A stretch of 55,824 nt of DNA from an uncultured Corynebacterium sp. GTDB taxonomy: Bacteria > Actinomycetota > Actinomycetes > Mycobacteriales > Mycobacteriaceae. The stretch lies in assembly GCF_937999985.1 (NCBI RefSeq), contig NZ_CALLDG010000201.1:1-55824 (forward strand). The letters run 5' to 3'. Positions 51,346 through 55,824 of the stretch are shown here, in pieces. Within the stretch, counting starts at the first letter, position 1. Every line of letters begins with the position of its first letter. A program made the translations under genes and the position numbers. The notes under the pieces were generated by a model. That model was not told the origin of the DNA, did not search any database, and saw nothing but the letters and a program-made list of their open reading frames with translations.

Positions 51346-51536
51346 TTTTCTCTCACCTTTGAGGTCTCGTCCTGCAGTTCTTTTTTGACGCCAAGCTTCC
51401 AGGCCCGCCCGGCGACTATTGCAATAGTTTTATAAACTCCTTCGGACACTAACCCAGGTTTCTGAACGTCAGGTTAATTTGAGGTTAGGCGCGAGTGACA
51501 CTGTGGGCGTCAAAAAAGAAGACAGGAAGAAAAGCA
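51346..51536. other. 191-bp gap between the acid phosphatase and nitroreductase genes
   Basis: No gene. Holds the acid phosphatase promoter, which could not be fixed, and the 15-bp inverted repeat described separately. Confidence 0.6.
51378..51520. repeat. 15-bp perfect inverted repeat, arms 113 bp apart
   Basis: TTCTTTTTTGACGCC at 51378-51392 and its exact reverse complement at 51506-51520. Each arm is a copy of the dispersed TGACGCC motif. Confidence 0.95.
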
Positions 51537-52292
51537 CTAAACAATAAAGCCTTGCCAGCGCGCGGCTTGCAGCGAGTCATCGTTGCTGTCACGGGTGAAG
51601 GGGAAGTTCTTTAAGACCTGATTGGTGAAGCTATCCACGCGCTGGTTGGCGTTGCGCAGGTCGTAGTAGGTCCGCATCTCCGCATCGTAATCCGCCAGGT
51701 CGGCGGTCAGGTTCTCGCTGGTCTGGTAGCCGTTTTCCATCACGCGGAACTTGCGCGGCATGCGAGGCTTCAGCTGCGGATCCTGGTTCGGCCAGCCCAG
51801 GGTAAGGCCAACCACCGGGAAGGTGTAGCGCGGCAGATCGAGCAGTTCGATAACCCCGGCCGTGTGGTTGTGGATATTGCCCAGGAAGTTGGCGCCCAGG
51901 CCGAAGGACTCGGCAGCGTTCACCACGTTCTGTGCCATCAGGCAGGCGTCGGTGAAGGCCTCCACAAAAGCCTTCGTGCGCCCAGCGGCTCGCGGGTCGC
52001 CGCCATTTTCCTGCAGGATCTGCGCATTCCGCGCCGTATCCGCCAAGAACAACAGGTACACCGGTGCGCGGCGAACATACTCCTGGTTGCCGATCTCCGC
52101 CAGGCGCTCCCGCAACTGCGTATCTGTCACGCGAATGATGCTGGCCTGCTGCATACCGCGGGAAGATGCCGTGCGCATGGCTACGTCATAGATGGTTTCC
52201 AGGGTCTGGCCGTCCACCGGCTGATCCGTGAACTCCCTGATCGTGCGGTGGGAAAGCTGGCGTTCGACCATAGAGTTTGTGTTTTTAGGCAT
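51537..52292 (-). CDS. Nitroreductase family NAD(P)H oxidoreductase (NfsA-like)
   Basis: 251-aa flavin reductase. It starts MPKNTNSMVERQLSHRTIRE with the FMN-binding SHRTIREF motif, then ASSRGMQQASIIRV, AQNVVNAAESFGLGANFLGN and LPRYTFPVVGLTLGWP, as in NfsA/FRP-type enzymes that reduce quinones, nitro compounds or flavins. A 27-codon upstream extension is rejected because MPKN fits the family N-terminus and a -10 element lies just before it. Confidence 0.88.
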   Translation of the reverse strand: MPKNTNSMVERQLSHRTIREFTDQPVDGQTLETIYDVAMRTASSRGMQQASIIRVTDTQLRERLAEIGNQEYVRRAPVYLLFLADTARNAQILQENGGDPRAAGRTKAFVEAFTDACLMAQNVVNAAESFGLGANFLGNIHNHTAGVIELLDLPRYTFPVVGLTLGWPNQDPQLKPRMPRKFRVMENGYQTSENLTADLADYDAEMRTYYDLRNANQRVDSFTNQVLKNFPFTRDSNDDSLQAARWQGFIV

Positions 52293-52299
52293 GGCCCCA

Positions 52300-52305
52300 A
52301 CCCTA
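52300..52305 (-). promoter_or_regulatory. Candidate -10 element of the nitroreductase gene
   Basis: TAGGGT on the minus strand, ending 7 nt before the ATG at 52292; same hexamer and spacing as at the trypsin-like gene. Confidence 0.35.
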
Positions 52306-52464
52306 GCTAGAGATTTTTCCAAGTTTTCCGGCCTGCGCCGGGAACAAACGTTAGCGATAATACATTCCAACACTGTTAGCCTGTGCGGGTCACTACCGAA
52401 CCGCCACGCGCCGAGAATTTCTAGATAGGTACGTTCAAGAGTTTTCCAAGGAAGTATTGCTTAC

Positions 52465-53025
52465 ATGATCATCGCAGTTATCATCCTCGCCATCCTCGTA
52501 GTCCTCGCCATCATCTGGTTCGCCATGTACAACAGCCTCGTCAAGAAGCGGAACACAGTTAACGAGGCTTACGCCCAGATCGATACCCAGCTGCAGCGCC
52601 GCGGCGACCTGATCCCCAACCTGGTGGCCACCGTCAAGGGTTACGCCAGCCACGAAGCCAAGGTATTCCACGACATCGCGGAGCTACGCACCGCCACCGA
52701 ACGCGCGCAGGCAACCGGCAACGTGCAGGATGCCTCCCAGGCCGACGCCGTATTCGGTCGCACCATGGCTACCCTGCGCGCCACCGCCGAGGCGTACCCG
52801 GAGCTGCAGGCCTCCCGCAACTTCCAGCAGCTGCAGGAAGAGCTCGCCTCCACCGAGAACAAGGTGGGTTTCGCCCGCCAGTACTACAACGCCTCCACGA
52901 ACACCTACAACACCGCAATCCAGTCCGTGCCGACCAACATTGTCGCTTCCGTCCACGGCTTCCAGCCCTTTGGTTTCTTCCAGGTGGAAGAGTCCAAGCG
53001 CCAGGCTCCGGACGTTTCTTTCTAG
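52465..53025 (+). CDS. lemA: LemA family protein
   Basis: 186-aa membrane-anchored protein: one N-terminal helix (about 2-22, IIAVIILAILVVLAIIWFAM), then the LemA helical domain with NTVNEAYAQIDTQLQRRGDLIPNLV (in part), FARQYYNASTNTYNTAI and a C-terminal FQPFGFFQVEES. AAGGAAG precedes the ATG. It is paired with an M48 protease gene 61 bp downstream, a common LemA-HtpX arrangement. Confidence 0.95.
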   Translation: MIIAVIILAILVVLAIIWFAMYNSLVKKRNTVNEAYAQIDTQLQRRGDLIPNLVATVKGYASHEAKVFHDIAELRTATERAQATGNVQDASQADAVFGRTMATLRATAEAYPELQASRNFQQLQEELASTENKVGFARQYYNASTNTYNTAIQSVPTNIVASVHGFQPFGFFQVEESKRQAPDVSF

Positions 53026-53086
53026 CCTTCTTGCTCTGCCCGGCCGCGCTTGCGCACTAAGAGGCTGAAAGGACGGATAACGGACA

Positions 53087-54208
53087 ATGGCCAACCAGCC
53101 AAGAACCTTTGACGAATCGCTTTCGCAGCTACGCAAAGGCATCGCCGTCGCGTGGATCGCGAACGTATTTGTTCTGCAGCTTTCCATCGTCGCGTGTGCC
53201 TGTGCAGCCTACGTTGGCATCCAAGGAAGCGACATTGACTACAACACCCTGGGCAAGGTCATCCTGATCTCCGCCGGGGTCGCCATCCCGGTTGCCGCGC
53301 TTATCCTGCTGTATTCGTATTTCTTTTCCACCAAGACCGTGATCTCCGCCATCGGTGGCGAGAAGCGCAAGGTGGAAAAGGGCATGGTCTACAACATTGT
53401 GGAGGAGATGTCGATCGCCGCGGGCATGCCCTCCCCACCCAAGGTCTATGTGCTCATCGGCACCGGAGTACCCAACGCCTACGCACTGGGAGGCAAGCGC
53501 AACAAGCCTCACACCGGCACCATCGTCGTCACCGAAGAGCTTGGGTACCTGCTGAACCGCGAGCAGATGCAGGCGGTCATCGCCCACGAGATGAGCCACC
53601 TGACCGCCGACGATAATCGCGTGATGACGCAGCTGGTGGCCATCGCGTCCGTCATTTCCATCCTGCAGTCGGTGTTTATCTACGGCAGTTTCAGCAACAA
53701 CAACCGGAGCCGCTCCAGCTCCAACTCGAACGGTGGCGGAAATGCCGTAGCTGCCATCGTGATCTTGCTGATCTCCTTCTGCGTTATCCTCGCCGCCCCA
53801 GCGCTGGCCAATATCGCCCGGGCCTACATGTCTCGCCACCGCGAGCAGCAGGCCGATAGCCAAGGAGTCTCCCTGTGCCGTAACCCCACCGCACTGGCGC
53901 AAGCCTTGATCACTATCCGCGCATTCCACCAGACGAACCCTTCTACGGTGCAGAACTCCATGTACGGCACGCCCGGCTCCCTGGCTTTGTACGCACCGGA
54001 GCAGGACATCATCCAGGGCTTCCACAATTCCGACGCAGGCAAGAAGGGGTCCGTCTTCAAGCGCGCCATGACGAAGAAACGAAACTTTTCCGCTACCCAC
54101 CCGCCGATCTGGGAAAGGGTCAACGCCCTGATCGCCATGGGTGCCTACGTGCAAGATTTCGTCCCGTATGTCCCCGAGCACGCGCAGATTGCCGGGCACA
54201 TCAAGTAG
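53087..54208 (+). CDS. M48 family membrane metalloprotease (HtpX-like)
   Basis: 373-aa zinc protease. Two N-terminal membrane helices (about 20-43, 57-80), cytosolic segment with PNAYALGG, zinc motif H167-E168-M-S-H171 followed by LTADDNRVM, further helices (about 180-200 and 220-245), then SRHREQQADSQGV with the third zinc ligand Glu. HtpX-type proteases degrade damaged membrane proteins. The Ser/Asn/Arg-rich loop around 203-217 is low complexity. Downstream of lemA on the same strand. Confidence 0.92.
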   Translation: MANQPRTFDESLSQLRKGIAVAWIANVFVLQLSIVACACAAYVGIQGSDIDYNTLGKVILISAGVAIPVAALILLYSYFFSTKTVISAIGGEKRKVEKGMVYNIVEEMSIAAGMPSPPKVYVLIGTGVPNAYALGGKRNKPHTGTIVVTEELGYLLNREQMQAVIAHEMSHLTADDNRVMTQLVAIASVISILQSVFIYGSFSNNNRSRSSSNSNGGGNAVAAIVILLISFCVILAAPALANIARAYMSRHREQQADSQGVSLCRNPTALAQALITIRAFHQTNPSTVQNSMYGTPGSLALYAPEQDIIQGFHNSDAGKKGSVFKRAMTKKRNFSATHPPIWERVNALIAMGAYVQDFVPYVPEHAQIAGHIK

Positions 54209-54221
54209 CCTGGGACTTTCT

Positions 54222-54665
54222 ATGACTCCCCTCTCCTATACCTCGACTGACGGCTTTCCGGAGCTACACATGTCGCGGGTCATCACTGCGGACTTCGAGA
54301 CCGCCGCGGCCAGGCTTTTCCGCTGGGGTGTGCAGCGCAGTGGCCTCTTCCGCGTGCTCCCCACCCACGAGGTTGTGGAGACTGGCGCCGAGGTCGCACT
54401 GGGCTTCGGGCCGTGCGCGTTCCGCTGCCGGGTTGTCGATACTTTCTCCACGCCCGGCCGCTGCGGCTTTACTTATGGCACTCTCCCCGGTCACGTCGAG
54501 CGGGGCGAGGAGACTTTCACCCTCGAGCGGTTGCAGGACGGTAGGGTTCTTTTTCTTATTGACGCCAAGTCCCAGCCCGCCCGTTTTCCCGTCCTACGCC
54601 CAGTCATCGACCTGCCGCGGCGTGCCCTGATCCGCCGCTTCTACCTACGTGCTCTCGACGATTGA
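54222..54665 (+). CDS. DUF1990 family protein
   Basis: 147-aa protein, soluble, of unknown function. Segments typical of DUF1990: RWGVQRSGLFRVL, VALGFGPCAFRCRVV, GFTYGTLPGHVERGEETFTL and a basic C-terminal helix (LPRRALIRRFYLRAL). The ATG at 54222 is 13 bp after the M48 stop, so it is likely in the same operon. An in-frame start inside the M48 gene is rejected. Confidence 0.82.
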   Translation: MTPLSYTSTDGFPELHMSRVITADFETAAARLFRWGVQRSGLFRVLPTHEVVETGAEVALGFGPCAFRCRVVDTFSTPGRCGFTYGTLPGHVERGEETFTLERLQDGRVLFLIDAKSQPARFPVLRPVIDLPRRALIRRFYLRALDD

Positions 54666-54715
54666 GCAGAAGATTAACGGCAGAGTGCGGAAGCCGCGGA
54701 CAGCGCGATTGCCCC

Positions 54716-55675
54716 CTATCCACAGTCCCAGCTGAAAATAACCCGATCGAAGTTACGTGCTGCCAGATCATCGGGATGGATGTAGAAGTTTCCAACTCCG
54801 CAATCGCCCCACTCACATGGGCCATCCTGGTCAATCGTCGCAAGCACGATCCGAGGATCCGATGGGAGTAGTGGGCTACCGTTCAGCATGATCGTGTAGC
54901 CACCGAGCGAGGATCCGTTTGCTTGTGGAAAGCCAATGGGCTCCAAGTATTCATCGGCGTGAGGGTAGACAGTGAAGCCCTCTTTTTCTGCACGGGCGAC
55001 GGCCGCGTCAAACGCATCCTTTGTCGTTCTCCCGAGGTTAAGGTGGGGCTGCTCAATTGTCGTCTCCCCTCCGACCACCCATCGCGAAACCAGGTTTCCT
55101 TCATACGTGTGAATATCCACGTAATCCCGCCCCCTCCTCAGCAAGGCACGAGGGCCTTTCGGATCAAGAATGACACGACCGTACTCGTGAGTGCTGCAAT
55201 TCACTTCTTGATCGAATCGGACTCCGTCGATAGTGAAGGGATCGAATGGATTAGGGGCTGGATGTTCGCCCGAATTCTCGATCTCTTCTTCGGGCATCTC
55301 GCCGACATGCGGCGCAGAGAAATCCTCAAAGTATCGGGCGAACGGAGTGGCCTCATCCCCCAGCCCCTGGCTGTCTTTCCGTAGCCATTCATCCATGCCC
55401 CACCCATCGTCTTCAGGTACAAAAAGCTGAAGAAGCCCAACCGTAGGGAACCCTGGAAGGGGCTCTAGCTCGGAGAAATTAAACTGGGCAATGAAGAACA
55501 TGGGCCGGCCACCGTAATACGGGTAGGGCGCATGCTCCGGCAGGTAGGGAGTGCCACACACCTTCGAAGTGGTCGGTGTATCAGGCCGCGTGCTCTCCTT
55601 AAGCGCAAGAGCAGGACGGGTGGGGATGCTGTCGAAGGAGTATTTCAGATCATCCAGACTGGTCGATTCAAACAT
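54716..55675 (-). CDS. DUF1963 (YwqG-like) protein
   Basis: 319-aa soluble protein of the YwqG family: CGTPYLPEHAPYPYYGGRPM, FFIAQFNFSELEPLPGFPTVG LL-type segment, LQLFVPEDDGWGMD and the C-terminal QDGPCEWGDCGVGNFYIHPD with DW-like ending FSWDCG. Function unknown; often found in defence or toxin-immunity settings in other bacteria. ATG at 55675 with AAGG about 9 nt upstream; an upstream start at 55717 is possible. Lower GC and AT-richer codons than neighbours suggest later acquisition, though not strongly. Confidence 0.83.
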   Translation of the reverse strand: MFESTSLDDLKYSFDSIPTRPALALKESTRPDTPTTSKVCGTPYLPEHAPYPYYGGRPMFFIAQFNFSELEPLPGFPTVGLLQLFVPEDDGWGMDEWLRKDSQGLGDEATPFARYFEDFSAPHVGEMPEEEIENSGEHPAPNPFDPFTIDGVRFDQEVNCSTHEYGRVILDPKGPRALLRRGRDYVDIHTYEGNLVSRWVVGGETTIEQPHLNLGRTTKDAFDAAVARAEKEGFTVYPHADEYLEPIGFPQANGSSLGGYTIMLNGSPLLPSDPRIVLATIDQDGPCEWGDCGVGNFYIHPDDLAARNFDRVIFSWDCG

Positions 55676-55716
55676 GTCAACAACCTTAGGCCTCCGGCCA
55701 CAACCCCACATGCGCA

Positions 55717-55757
55717 AAATCCCCTCGCCGGTCTTTCAACCAGCGAGGGGATTAATT
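55717..55757 (-). terminator. Terminator between the tRNA and DUF1963 gene
   Basis: AATCCCCTCGC pairs perfectly with GCGAGGGGATT around a 14-nt loop. On the minus strand it follows the tRNA 3' end by 3 bp and continues into TTTTG. Confidence 0.88.
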
Positions 55758-55759
55758 TG

Positions 55760-55824
55760 TAGCGGGGGCAGGATTCGAACCTACGACCTCTGGGTTATGA
55801 GCCCAGCGAGCTACCGAGCTGCTC
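55760..55824 (-). tRNA. Initiator tRNA-Met (CAT), 3' part
   Basis: D arm, anticodon arm and T arm are visible on the minus strand; about ten 5' bases lie beyond the window. Anticodon stem-loop GGG-CTCATAA-CCC has anticodon CAT and three consecutive G-C pairs, the mark of initiator tRNA. T loop TTCGAAT. The 3' half of the acceptor stem reads CCCCGCT, then discriminator A; CCA is not encoded. Confidence 0.93.

Overview
The window looks like chromosomal DNA of a Corynebacterium, most like the lipophilic species related to C. jeikeium; this is inferred from protein recall and gene order, not from a database search. Supporting signs are a roughly 60% GC sequence, actinobacterial families (Pmt, MprAB-HtrA, Glp/GlpR, PerM, PcrA), and a core order metG-betP-rsmI-pmt ... 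galU-mscL-moaB-htrA-mprBA-rpmF that I recall from C. glutamicum. Many genes appear to have leaderless promoters. No phage, IS element, CRISPR array or rRNA was found.

Layout. 1-5.7 kb: metG 5' end, a BetP-type osmolyte carrier, rsmI, protein O-mannosyltransferase and a zinc-finger membrane protein. 5.7-10.7 kb: DoxX protein, then the cell-division pair GlpR and Glp (gephyrin-like, MoeA fold) with a GNAT acetyltransferase and galU. 10.7-16.7 kb: formyl-THF cyclo-ligase, mscL, MoaB, and the envelope-stress set mprA-mprB-htrA. 16.8-18.8 kb: six ribosomal protein genes (rpmF, rpmE2, rpmB, rpmG, rpsN, rpsR), all in the zinc-free form. 19-21.8 kb: small membrane proteins and an AEC carrier.

21.8-36 kb, minus strand: a catabolic block comprising a TetR regulator, acyl-CoA carboxylase beta and alpha, acyl-CoA dehydrogenase, MaoC hydratase, CitE-like lyase, acyl-CoA ligase, 3-oxoacid CoA-transferase A and B, thiolase, enoyl-CoA hydratase and a GntP permease. 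The first eight enzymes match the M. tuberculosis Rv2498c-Rv2506 locus in content. Together they form a route from isovaleryl-CoA (leucine) through HMG-CoA to acetoacetate and two acetyl-CoA, with a permease that may import a hydroxy acid such as 3-hydroxybutyrate.

36-41.8 kb: a lipoprotein with beta-lactamase-like motifs, an acidic membrane protein, purH, purN and a PerM homologue. 42-55.8 kb: a secreted M23 peptidase behind a long leader, SGNH hydrolase, acyl-CoA ligase, PcrA helicase, chorismate mutase, secreted trypsin-like protease, secreted PAP2 acid phosphatase, nitroreductase, LemA, M48 protease, DUF1990 and DUF1963 proteins, and the 3' part of an initiator tRNA.

The main unexplained signal is a short motif, a pyrimidine tract followed by TGACGCC, that recurs about twenty times on both strands in genes and gaps alike. 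Two copies form a perfect 15-bp inverted repeat around 51.4 kb.
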